DNA of 64,000 nucleotides from NCBI RefSeq assembly GCF_001676705.1, contig NZ_CP016170.1:3534001-3598000 (forward strand). Reading direction: 5' to 3'. Source of the DNA: Bordetella bronchialis. GTDB taxonomy: Bacteria > Pseudomonadota > Gammaproteobacteria > Burkholderiales > Burkholderiaceae_B. The position numbers and the translations under genes were made by a program. Positions within the stretch are counted from its first letter, which is position 1. Each line of letters opens with the position of its first letter. The notes under the pieces are model-generated. The model was not told the origin of the DNA and made no database searches. It was given only the letters and a program-made list of their open reading frames with translations. This document shows, piece by piece, positions 39,247-46,671 of this stretch.

Positions 39247-40146
39247 ATGAAAGAAGTCATTCTTATCACCGGCGCATCGAGCGGCTTCGGCCTGCTCTCC
39301 GCCAAGGCGCTGGCCCGGGCCGGCCACACGGTCTATGCATCCATGCGCGAGACCACCGGCCGGAATGCGCCCCGCGTGGCCGAGATCGCGGCCTATTCCA
39401 AGGCGCATGGACTCGACCTGCGCACGGCCGACATCGATGTCACCGACGATGCGTCCGTACAAGCCGGCGTGGAAAAGGTCATCGCCGACAACGGCCGCCT
39501 GGACGTCATCGTCCACAATGCAGGGCACATGGTGTTCGGCCCCGCCGAAGCCTTCACCCCGCAACAGTATGCCCAGCTCTATGACGTCAATGTGCTATCC
39601 ACCCAGCGCCTGAACCGGGCGGCGCTGCCGCATATGCGCCGCCAGGGCCGCGGGCTGCTGCTGTGGGTTTCCTCTTCATCGGCACGCGGCGGCACGCCGC
39701 CCTTCCTGGCGCCCTACTTCGCCGCCAAGGCCGCGATGGACTCGCTGGCCGTCTCGTACGCCAGTGAAGTCGCGCGCTGGGGCATCGAGACATCCATCGT
39801 CGTTCCCGGCGCCTTCACCAAGGGAACCAACCATTTCGCGCATTCCGGTACGCCCGCGGACCGGGCGGTGCAACAGGCCTATGAACAAGGGCCCTATGCC
39901 GGCGTCGCCGACCAGGCCTTGCAAGGTCTGGCGGCGCTGCAGCCCGCCGACGCCGATGCCGCGGCCGTGGCCGAGGCCATCGCCGACATCGTCGACGCGC
40001 CGTTCGGCAAGCGCCCCTACCGCGTATACGTGGACCCCGCGCAGGACGGCGCCGAGGAGGTCTTCCGTGTGGGGGACCGCGTGCGCCGCGAGATGTTCCA
40101 CAAGATCGGCCTGGCCGACCTGCTTGCCCCGCGGACCGGCGCGTGA
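39247..40146 (+). CDS. SDR family oxidoreductase
   Basis: A 299-residue SDR with TGASSGFG at residues 8-15, HNAG, and S-Y-K in SSSSARGGTPPFLAPYFAAKAA. Ribosome site AAGGAG. It follows another SDR gene at 50 bp and is probably co-transcribed; both were likely acquired or retained together with the LysR at 37441. The substrate is unknown. Confidence 0.9.
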   Translation: MKEVILITGASSGFGLLSAKALARAGHTVYASMRETTGRNAPRVAEIAAYSKAHGLDLRTADIDVTDDASVQAGVEKVIADNGRLDVIVHNAGHMVFGPAEAFTPQQYAQLYDVNVLSTQRLNRAALPHMRRQGRGLLLWVSSSSARGGTPPFLAPYFAAKAAMDSLAVSYASEVARWGIETSIVVPGAFTKGTNHFAHSGTPADRAVQQAYEQGPYAGVADQALQGLAALQPADADAAAVAEAIADIVDAPFGKRPYRVYVDPAQDGAEEVFRVGDRVRREMFHKIGLADLLAPRTGA

Positions 40147-40181
40147 GCCCGGCCGTCCCGGCCATCCGCTGGTACGCGGGC

Positions 40182-40333
40182 TCACTGGTCCATCGGGCCC
40201 GTCCGACGCATGGCCCGGGGCACCATGACGTCCTCCAGTTCCGGCGCGAACATCCAATCCGACGCGATAGTCAGGCCCATGTGGGCGAGGACCGCGGCGC
40301 GTATGCCTTCCGCGCCGCTGAAACGGGCACGCC
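40182..40333 (-). pseudogene. LysR effector-domain remnant
   Basis: On the minus strand, about 48 residues match the end of a LysR substrate-binding domain: RFSGAEGIRAAVLAHMGLTI followed by ASDWMFAPELED. HTH and most of the effector domain are missing. The fragment ends where the AhpC/TSA fragment on the other strand begins, which marks a deletion joint. Confidence 0.65.
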
Positions 40334-40339
40334 CGCGCC

Positions 40340-40738
40340 ATGGAGCTGCAGGCTCTCCAGGCCGCCCTTCCGGCAATCCAGGAAGCGGGCGCCAGCCTGG
40401 TGGCGATCTCGCCCCAGACCGCGCCGAACAGCCGCAAGTCGCAACGTCAGAACGCCTTGGCTTTTCCCATTCTTTCGGACCCGCGCAACGAGGTCGCGGC
40501 CGCCTTCGGCCTTCGCTTCGAATTGCAGGACTATCTGGTCGAGCTCTACAAGTCATTGAAGAATGACCTGCCCTCCTTCAACGCCGATCCCAGCTGGACC
40601 TTGCCGATGCCCGCCCGCTACGTGATCGCGCCGGACCGCACCATCGTCTATGCCGAGGTCAACCCCGACTACACCCGGCGCCCGGAGCCATCGGAGATGC
40701 TGCCCGCCATTCGCCAAGCCAGCGGCCGCGCCGCCTGA
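40340..40738 (+). pseudogene. AhpC/TSA-type peroxiredoxin, 5'-truncated remnant
   Basis: 132 residues (MELQALQAALPAIQEAGASL then VAISPQTAPNSRKS ... ARYVIAPDRTIVYAEVNPDYTRRPEPSEML) match the C-terminal two-thirds of a peroxiredoxin-like AhpC/TSA protein. The N-terminal part with the peroxidatic cysteine (normally WCPYCN-MELQAL) is absent and an in-frame TGA lies at 40319. Without the cysteine it cannot be an active peroxidase. It lacks its own ribosome site. Confidence 0.75.
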
Positions 40739-40781
40739 CGCCTCTTCGCCCGGCCGCCCGAGCAGGGTGGCCAAGGAGCAC

Positions 40782-41095
40782 ATGCCTCGTACTTTCCTCG
40801 TTACCGGCGCCACCAAGGGCATCGACCTGGCTGGGCGCTGGAGCTGGCGAATAGCGGCATCACGGTCAACGCGGTCTCTCCCGGTCCCACCGAAGCGGAA
40901 TTGTCCCGCGCGAACAACCCGCCCGGCGGCGACGGCGAGCGTCGCTATCTTGCCAGCGTGCCAATGGGCCGGTTCGGAAGGCCCGATGAAGTCGCGGCGA
41001 CCATCGCGTTCCTCCTGTCGGAGGACGCCGGGTTTATGACGGGACAAACCTTGCACGTCGACGGCGGTGCATCGTTGGGCAGGGTGCCGTTCTGA
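40782..41095 (+). pseudogene. SDR gene with large internal deletion and frameshift
   Basis: A proper start (AAGGAGCAC then ATG) gives [14 protein letters not shown], the N-terminal Rossmann motif of an SDR. The frame then jumps: from about 40835 the coherent reading is in another frame, [24 protein letters not shown] ... [20 protein letters not shown] ... [17 protein letters not shown], the C-terminal third of an SDR. About 120 central residues including the catalytic Ser-Tyr-Lys are gone. The product is not functional. Confidence 0.85.
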
Positions 41096-41109
41096 CCCAC
41101 CCGGGTGGG

Positions 41110-42093
41110 TCAACTCGGCTTGATATTCCGATCGCGGATGACGCGGCCCCACATGGCTGATTCGCGGGCGATCTCGTCCGCCAGCTCCTGCCGCGTACCC
41201 GGCGCCGGCGGCAGGCCGTGCTTTTCCAGTGCCGCAACGACGTCGGGCGACTTCAGTACCTTCACCAGCGCGGCGTTCCAGGCGTCCAGGATGGGCGCGG
41301 GAACCTTGGACGAAGCCACGAAGGCGTACCAGTTGGTGGCGTTGTAGCCGGGATAGGTCTCGGCGATCGTAGGCAGGTCGGGCAAGGCCGCCATGCGTTT
41401 CAGGCCGGTGGTCGCCAGCGGTACGAGCTTGCCGGCATCGATGCCCGGCTGGGCGGTGGCCAGCGTGGAAAAATAGGCAGCCACGCGGCCGCCCATCAGG
41501 TCCTGGAAGGCCGGCGCGCCGCCCTTGTAGGGGATATGAACGATGTCCACCTTGGCCATGTCGATCAACAGCTCGCCCGCCATGTGCGACGCCGACCCGT
41601 GCCCGGTCGACGCGAAGTCGATCTTGCCAGGATTGGCCTTGGCGTATGCCATGAACTCGGCGAATGTCTTGATGGGCAGCCCGCTGTGGATGACCAGGAC
41701 ATTCGGGAAGTTCACGCCCATGGTGATGGGCGCCAGGTCCTTGACCGGGTCGTATTGCAAGGCCATGAAGTGCGGTGCGATGGCCAAGGGGCCCACCGAG
41801 CCGAGCAGTATCGTGCTGCCATCGGTCGGCGCCTGGTGGGCTGTGTACTGATGCGCGATATTCCCGCCCGCGCCAGGCTTGTTCTCCACGACGACGCTGA
41901 TGCCCAGGTCATCGGAAAGCTTCTTGGCGATGATGCGCGCGGCGGCATCCGACGCGCCGCCCGCGGCGAAGCCCACGACGATGGTGGCGGTCTTGAAGGG
42001 CGGGAAAGCCTGGCCCTGCGCCAGGCCGGGAACGGGAGCCAGGGCTAGCGCGAGCGCGCCCAGGCTGCACGACAGGAAGTCGCGTTTTTTCAT
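41110..42093 (-). CDS. Bug/TctC family tripartite tricarboxylate transporter receptor
   Basis: A 327-residue periplasmic receptor with signal peptide (LSCSLGALALALAPVPGLAQ). Family stretches: TIVVGFAAGGASDAAARIIA, VENKPGAGGNIAHQYTA, ASTGHGSASHMAGELLI and VHIPYKGGAPAFQDLMGGRV. Start has a GAGGAG site. It is an orphan Bug protein with no membrane subunits nearby; the ligand is unknown. It lies just after the decayed SDR on the other strand. Confidence 0.92.
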   Translation of the reverse strand: MKKRDFLSCSLGALALALAPVPGLAQGQAFPPFKTATIVVGFAAGGASDAAARIIAKKLSDDLGISVVVENKPGAGGNIAHQYTAHQAPTDGSTILLGSVGPLAIAPHFMALQYDPVKDLAPITMGVNFPNVLVIHSGLPIKTFAEFMAYAKANPGKIDFASTGHGSASHMAGELLIDMAKVDIVHIPYKGGAPAFQDLMGGRVAAYFSTLATAQPGIDAGKLVPLATTGLKRMAALPDLPTIAETYPGYNATNWYAFVASSKVPAPILDAWNAALVKVLKSPDVVAALEKHGLPPAPGTRQELADEIARESAMWGRVIRDRNIKPS

Positions 42094-42194
42094 TGTTGGT
42101 CTCCTCGAGCGGAGCAGCAAGTAGACCATCGATCCGCCCGATTGCACAGGCCCCGTTTCAGCGGCGCGGGATGCCGTGACATCATCTTCGGAGC

Positions 42195-42234
42195 CAGGCG
42201 CCACCGCCATGCCCTTGCCTGGCGGTGGCGCCTG
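42195..42234 (-). terminator. Very stable terminator hairpin after the O-methyltransferase gene
   Basis: A perfect 15-bp stem (42195-42209 with 42220-42234) and a 10-base loop begin directly after the stop of the minus-strand methyltransferase. It is the strongest hairpin in the window; there is no U-tract. Confidence 0.65.
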
Positions 42235-42235
42235 C

Positions 42236-42901
42236 TCAACCCAGCCGCATGGAAAGCTCCACGTCGTCGCCGAACGGCACGGACAGATAGCCATGGGCGA
42301 CCGAACGCACGTGAGCCAGGTAGTCGGGGCTGTAGTCGGCGTTGTCCGCCACGATCAGCGCACCCGGCCGAAGCCGGCTTTCGAGCATTGCCAGGATGTC
42401 GCCGTACAGGGCCTTGGCGCCGTCCAGCAGCAGCAGGTCGATGGACGCAGGCAGATCGACGCTCAGGGTCTTCAAGGCATCGCCGACACGGATTTCCACG
42501 AGTTCGTCCAGCCCGCCCGCGGCAAGATTGTCGCGTGCCCGCGCCACCTTGGACGGCTCGAACTCGCTGGTGATCAGCCTGCCGCCGCCGTTGTCGCGCA
42601 GGGCCGCGGCCAGATGCAGGGTCGAGATACCGAAGGAGGTTCCGAACTCGACGATGCTGCGCGCCCGCGTGGCGCGCGCCAGCATATAAAGCAGCAAGCC
42701 CGTCTGGCGCGAGACAGGAAGCCCGAAATCCTTCAGGTTCCCATAGAAGTCCATATAGCCGGTCTTGCTATGCATCAGCCGCTGCATCGCGTCTTCGGAT
42801 AGCCCGGCGAATGCGGGAAGCTCCCAGGGGGAGCCGTCCGCCGTTTCCTTGAACAGGCGGTCCAGCAGGGGCGCCAGGGGTGCGGTGGTCAGTGTGGACA
42901 T
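42236..42901 (-). CDS. SAM-dependent O-methyltransferase
   Basis: A 221-residue class I methyltransferase (family 3/24 O-methyltransferase type). SAM-binding motif IVEFGTSFGISTLHLAAAL, then ITSEFEPSKVARARDNLAAAG-like and IDLLLLDGAKALYGDIL. The start MSTLTTAP is chosen because 13 upstream residues are not family-like. It is divergent from a TetR gene with a long palindrome in between. The acceptor is probably a small phenolic or catechol-like compound; this is inference. Confidence 0.87.
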   Translation of the reverse strand: MSTLTTAPLAPLLDRLFKETADGSPWELPAFAGLSEDAMQRLMHSKTGYMDFYGNLKDFGLPVSRQTGLLLYMLARATRARSIVEFGTSFGISTLHLAAALRDNGGGRLITSEFEPSKVARARDNLAAGGLDELVEIRVGDALKTLSVDLPASIDLLLLDGAKALYGDILAMLESRLRPGALIVADNADYSPDYLAHVRSVAHGYLSVPFGDDVELSMRLG

Positions 42902-42943
42902 ACAGTTCTCTCGCGTAGTGGAGCGCCCGGTGGCGCTCATCTA

Positions 42944-42967
42944 GAATGTGACGAATCCGTCGCATTC
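42944..42967. promoter_or_regulatory. Palindromic TetR operator between methyltransferase and TetR genes
   Basis: GAATGTGACG, AATC, CGTCGCATTC: 10-bp arms with one mismatch, placed 43 bp before the methyltransferase start and 61 bp before the TetR start. Confidence 0.7.
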
Positions 42968-43027
42968 AAGAATACGGCGACGGGACCCGATCCGCTATTC
43001 GCATTCTTTCCCTACATTCCAACCGCC

Positions 43028-43726
43028 ATGACCGATCGCCAAACGCCGCGGATTTCCTCGCGAAAACAGCCGCAACAGGCCCGTTCGACCGAACTCGTCG
43101 CCGCCATCCTGCAGGCGGCGGCTCAGGTTCTGGAGAAAGAAGGCGCCGCGCGCTTCACCACGGCGCGCATCGCCGAGCGGGCCGGCGTCAGCGTCGGATC
43201 GGTGTATCAGTACTTTCCCAACAAGGCGGCGATCCTGTTCCGCCTGCAGCTGGACGAATGGCGGCAAACCACCGAAATGATGCTGGGCATTCTTGCCGAT
43301 GTCCGGCGGCCGCCGCGGCAGCGCTTGCGCGCCCTGGTGCACGCCTTCCTGCGCTCGGAATGCGAAGAGGCCCGGATGCGCATGGCCTTGCACGATGCCG
43401 CGCCGCTTTACCGGGATGCGCCGGAGGCGCGGCAGGCGCATGCATCCGGAAAGCAGGCCATGCAGGCTTTCATGCGGGAGCTCCTGCCGGAATCACGGAG
43501 AGCCATCCGCACGGTGGCGGGCGACTTGATCATGACGACGCTCGCCAAGGTGGGCAAGCATTTCTCAGGCAGCCCGCGCAGCGCCGCGGAAATCAAGGCC
43601 TATGCGAATGCAATGGGAGATATGTTCTGCGCCTACGTGGACAAGATCGAGCCGGAGTCCCACCCGGCGGCCCGGCGCCCTTCGTCCCGGAATCGGCCGC
43701 GGGTCCGGTCCCAGGCCGCGCAATAA
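43028..43726 (+). CDS. TetR family transcriptional regulator
   Basis: A 232-residue repressor. HTH region: AAAQVLEKEGAARFTTARIAERAGVSVGSVYQYFPNKAAILFRL. The leading SSRKQPQQARS is the usual TetR basic leader. Located divergently to the O-methyltransferase, which it likely represses through the palindrome at 42944-42967. C-terminus is basic and low-complexity. Confidence 0.9.
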   Translation: MTDRQTPRISSRKQPQQARSTELVAAILQAAAQVLEKEGAARFTTARIAERAGVSVGSVYQYFPNKAAILFRLQLDEWRQTTEMMLGILADVRRPPRQRLRALVHAFLRSECEEARMRMALHDAAPLYRDAPEARQAHASGKQAMQAFMRELLPESRRAIRTVAGDLIMTTLAKVGKHFSGSPRSAAEIKAYANAMGDMFCAYVDKIEPESHPAARRPSSRNRPRVRSQAAQ

Positions 43727-43744
43727 CGCGCGGTCGCGACCCTG

Positions 43745-44116
43745 TCAGAAAAGGCGGCTGCCGTCGGGCACGGGGCGATCGGGTTGGAACAACACGACGG
43801 CCCCCGACGAATCCGCGAAACCGAGCGTCAGCACTTCGGACATGAACTTGCCTATCTGGCGCGGCGGGAAATTCACCACGGCGGCCACCTGGCGGCCCAG
43901 CAAGGCCTGCGGTTCATAATGCTCGGTGATCTGCGCGCTGCTTTTCTTGCGCCCGATGGCGGGACCGAAATCGATGACCAGCTTCAGCGCCGGCTTCCTG
44001 GCCTCCGGAAACGGCTCCGCGGCGACGACCGTACCGACACGGATATCGACGGCTAGGAAATCGTCAAAGGCGATCGGCGCGGCAGCGGGCGCATCCAAGG
44101 CGTGCGTGGCGTGCAT
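43745..44116 (-). CDS. csaA: tRNA-binding domain protein CsaA
   Basis: A 123-residue OB-fold protein: FDDFLAVDIRVGTVVAAEPF, then ARKPALKLVIDFGPAIGRKKSSAQ and VNFPPRQIGKFMSEVLTLGF. CsaA binds tRNA-like structures and has export-chaperone activity in Bacillus. The start MHATHAL gives normal length; the open frame upstream is not related. It lies 122 bp behind the membrane-protein gene and may or may not share its transcript. Confidence 0.92.
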   Translation of the reverse strand: MHATHALDAPAAAPIAFDDFLAVDIRVGTVVAAEPFPEARKPALKLVIDFGPAIGRKKSSAQITEHYEPQALLGRQVAAVVNFPPRQIGKFMSEVLTLGFADSSGAVVLFQPDRPVPDGSRLF

Positions 44117-44238
44117 ACAGTCATTTCTCCCATGGGCGGCTGGCATGGCCGGCCCAGGGAGCGATATCGCGGCCCGGGGACGGGCCACTTCGCCACGCCA
44201 TGGAAACCCCGGCCAAGGCCAGCAAAACGCCGGCCAGT

Positions 44239-44835
44239 TTAGCGGATCGACGGCCGGGCCGCCTTGCGCCGCATATCGCCCGCCAAGAGCCATATCGCCG
44301 ACACCAGGAAGTACGCGGCGCCCACCGCCGCATAGCCCGCCACCTTGGCGATGGAGGTGGATGGCGGTACCGGCGTGCGAGACAGCGCGATGAACAGCGT
44401 GCCGGCGACGGCCGATTGGGCGCCGCTCAATATCATTGCCCATTGCGCGCCGAAGCGCTTCCAGCGGCCGATGGCCGTACCCAGCTGCAGCAGTCCCGCC
44501 AGGATCGCCCAGGCGCCGAAGACCGCGAGCACGGCGTTGACGCTCATGCGCAGCGCCACGATCACCCCCAAGGTGGTGGCCAGGCTCACCGCCACATTGA
44601 TCGCCTGCGCCCGGTTCCGGCCCAGTCCGCCGCTACGCGCCGCATCCAGGAAATTGGCCGCCGCGTCCCAGGCGGGATACAGCACCAGCAGGACCGCCGC
44701 CAGCATGGGGGACTGCCGGCCCGCCGTGAAGGCGATGGCCACCCAGACCGCGGAAAAAGCGGCCCGGAGGAAGTAATAGGACCTGAGCCATTGCTCCTGG
44801 GCGCCCTGGGCGAAGCCCGTACGATGTTCCGTCAT
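44239..44835 (-). CDS. Integral membrane protein of unknown function (DUF308/HdeD-like)
   Basis: A 198-residue protein with about six hydrophobic helices and short loops. An N-terminal cytoplasmic leader (MTEHRTGFAQGAQEQWLRSYY) is followed by FLRAAFSAVWVAIAF. Several features recall the DUF308/HdeD acid-resistance membrane family, but the match is loose. Start has AAAGGAAATCC. It follows a small exported protein gene by 64 bp, so they are probably co-transcribed under the TetR at 45307. Confidence 0.7.
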   Translation of the reverse strand: MTEHRTGFAQGAQEQWLRSYYFLRAAFSAVWVAIAFTAGRQSPMLAAVLLVLYPAWDAAANFLDAARSGGLGRNRAQAINVAVSLATTLGVIVALRMSVNAVLAVFGAWAILAGLLQLGTAIGRWKRFGAQWAMILSGAQSAVAGTLFIALSRTPVPPSTSIAKVAGYAAVGAAYFLVSAIWLLAGDMRRKAARPSIR

Positions 44836-44899
44836 TGGATTTCCTTTCGTGTTCAACATGATCCGGGCGCATGCGCGGGATGCGGCGCCGACCTTTCCT

Positions 44900-45151
44900 T
44901 CAGATCCCGGCATACCATTCGTATCCCCGGTCCTCCCAATAACCGCCGTTGCCGCCCCACAGGCCGGCGAAACTGTCGACGATCTCGATGCGCTCGACGT
45001 ACTTGGCCTGCTTGTAGCCCAGCCGTTCCACCCGCACCCGCACCGGTTCGGCCTTGGCGCCATCGGCGTGTGCCGGCGCAGCGGCCCCGACGGTCAATGA
45101 AAGGCTGGAGACGGCGGCGGCAAGAAAGCCGCGCATGGCGTGATGGGACAT
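44900..45151 (-). CDS. Small exported hypothetical protein
   Basis: An 83-residue protein with a clear Sec signal peptide (MRGFLAAAVSSLSLTVGAAAPAHA). The mature 53 residues include VRVRVERLGYKQAKYVERIEIV and an aromatic/glycine-rich tail (GLWGGNGGYWEDRGYEWYAGI). Ribosome site AGGAGAGATC. A palindrome lies 14 bp before the start. No family recognised; likely periplasmic. Confidence 0.7.
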   Translation of the reverse strand: MSHHAMRGFLAAAVSSLSLTVGAAAPAHADGAKAEPVRVRVERLGYKQAKYVERIEIVDSFAGLWGGNGGYWEDRGYEWYAGI

Positions 45152-45164
45152 GATCTCTCCTTGT

Positions 45165-45178
45165 ACCTACTAGTAGGT
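45165..45178. promoter_or_regulatory. Perfect 14-bp palindromic TetR operator
   Basis: ACCTACTAGTAGGT is fully self-complementary and recurs with one change (ACCAACTAGTAGGT) at 45910-45923 in front of the TetR gene. Being just upstream of the small exported protein gene, it marks that operon as a TetR target. Confidence 0.8.
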
Positions 45179-45306
45179 AGCTTGTTGGCGCGAAATAAAT
45201 GGCTCATCGCGGCGCGCCCCGCAAGAGCCGATCAGGAAGCGGCGGTAGCTACCGCCGATAGAAAACAGCTGGCATCCGATTTCCGCGGGGATGCCCGGCC
45301 CGCGCT

Positions 45307-45897
45307 TCAGTGTCGCGCGATCGCCAACCTTTGGACCAAGGGCTCGGTCACCACGGTGAATACTTTTTCGTCGCCGTATGCCCGCGCCGACAGCATCGCG
45401 CCATGTACCGCGGCCATGAAGACCTCGGCCTCGTTGGCCGCGTTGTCCGAAAGCGCGAGCTTGCCCTGTTTCGCGCCCTCTTCCAGCACGGAGGCCAGCC
45501 ATCCCGACAGCCGGCGGAAATGCGCCCGTACCTCTACCACGAGCTCCGGCGGCAATACCGGCATCTGGCTCGCAAGCAAGGCGCACACGCAGAAGGCGCT
45601 GGTCGGATCGCCTATGCACTGCGCCCAATAGCCGATATAGGCGCGCAACTGGTCCACGGGATCGGGATGGTAGCGTTGCAGCGCGGCGATGCCGGTTTCC
45701 GCTTCTTCGCGGTAACGCTCCAGCAGCGTCCGGACCAGATCCACCTTGCTGGGAAAGTGATGATGAATGCTGGCCTTGCGGATGCCCACGACTTCCGAAA
45801 TGTCGGCATAGCTGAAGCCGTTATATCCGCCGGCAATGATGAGGCCGCGCGCGCAGCGCAGGATCTCGTCGTAGGTGGTGCTGGATGAGGTTGCCAT
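45307..45897 (-). CDS. TetR family transcriptional regulator
   Basis: A 196-residue repressor: HTH ARGLIIAGGYNGFSYADISEVVGIRKASIHHHFPSKVDLVRTLLERY, with a ligand domain containing FCVCALLASQMPVLPPEL, as in the AcrR-like group that regulates stress or detoxification genes. The start MATSSSTT follows the operator copy. It lies upstream of the small exported protein / membrane protein / csaA genes on the same strand. Confidence 0.9.
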   Translation of the reverse strand: MATSSSTTYDEILRCARGLIIAGGYNGFSYADISEVVGIRKASIHHHFPSKVDLVRTLLERYREEAETGIAALQRYHPDPVDQLRAYIGYWAQCIGDPTSAFCVCALLASQMPVLPPELVVEVRAHFRRLSGWLASVLEEGAKQGKLALSDNAANEAEVFMAAVHGAMLSARAYGDEKVFTVVTEPLVQRLAIARH

Positions 45898-45909
45898 GGC
45901 AGCTAGACT

Positions 45910-45923
45910 ACCAACTAGTAGGT
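45910..45923. promoter_or_regulatory. TetR autoregulatory operator
   Basis: ACCAACTAGTAGGT, a 13/14 match to the palindrome at 45165-45178, centred about 20 bp upstream of the TetR start. Confidence 0.75.
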
Positions 45924-46004
45924 TGCCCGTCAAGCGCCGGCAGGCCGCCGATCATGGACAGCCTTGTGCGTCACGCCCGGTCCGTCCCGTATCGCCGCAA
46001 GGAC

Positions 46005-46532
46005 TCACCGCCCACGCGCCTGCTCGCCGCTCAAGGTCAGCACGGCGCTGGCGATGGTCGCCACCAGCTTGCCGTCTTCGCGCTGGATGTCGCACCGGTA
46101 GTGGCTGATCGTCCGGCCACGGTGCTCGGCCCAGGCATGGGCCCGCAAGCGCGCTTGCCAGACGGGACGAAGGAAAGTGGCTTTCAAGTCGATGCTGGTG
46201 AAGCTTTCGCCCTGCCGTATCAGCGTGGAATGCGCGGTACCGATGGCGGCATCCGCCAGTTCGCACAGCATTCCCCCGTGGACCGTGCCCTGCTGGTTAC
46301 CGTGGCGCGCCGCGTCCGCGTCCAGTTCGACGGCGGCCATGGCCTCGCCGATTGCAACGATACGAAAGTCCAGCAACCGCGAGATGGCGGTGGGATAGCG
46401 CATATGGGTCGTCGCGTCTGCGTCCAGCGTGCCCTCGAGCTGGCGCCGCAGATACTCCAATACCGGCAAGTGCTCGACGGCTTCGGTCATGGCCGCCGGG
46501 GCCGGGTGATGCCGCTCGGTCGCAGGGTTCAT
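46005..46532 (-). CDS. PaaI family thioesterase (hotdog fold)
   Basis: A 175-residue hotdog-fold protein: GTVHGGMLCELADAAIGTAHSTL is the active-site loop and helix, followed by FTSIDLKATFLRPV and ERHRG-like EHRGRTISHYRCDI. It should hydrolyse an acyl- or aryl-CoA. The N-terminus is about 30 residues longer than usual; a second ATG at 46490 is possible and neither start has a strong ribosome site. The substrate is unknown. Confidence 0.88.
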   Translation of the reverse strand: MNPATERHHPAPAAMTEAVEHLPVLEYLRRQLEGTLDADATTHMRYPTAISRLLDFRIVAIGEAMAAVELDADAARHGNQQGTVHGGMLCELADAAIGTAHSTLIRQGESFTSIDLKATFLRPVWQARLRAHAWAEHRGRTISHYRCDIQREDGKLVATIASAVLTLSGEQARGR

Positions 46533-46637
46533 GTTTCAGGGTCCATGTTCATTTGCACGGGAAAGGGCCATCGGACATGGCCGGGACGATGGATGGATCC
46601 GGCCAGGCCTTCCTGCGCGCAGGCTAACCGCCTAAAG

Positions 46638-46661
46638 TAGAACAATCAAAAAATTGTCCTA
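46638..46661. promoter_or_regulatory. Inverted repeat in front of the MocR gene
   Basis: TAGAACAAT, CAAAAA, ATTGTCCTA: 9-bp arms with one mismatch, ending 10 bp before the MocR start. It is well placed to be an autoregulatory operator. Confidence 0.6.
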
Positions 46662-46671
46662 GATACAGTCC

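Noticed and set aside
40143..40559. 138-codon plus-strand frame overlapping the LysR and peroxiredoxin remnants
   Set aside because: Its translation is unlike any protein; the recognisable pieces are in other frames (LysR tail on the minus strand, AhpC/TSA in another plus frame).
41034..41095. The SDR C-terminal frame (40901-41095) as a separate small gene
   Set aside because: It is clearly the end of a broken SDR whose start is at 40782; no separate start signal is seen.
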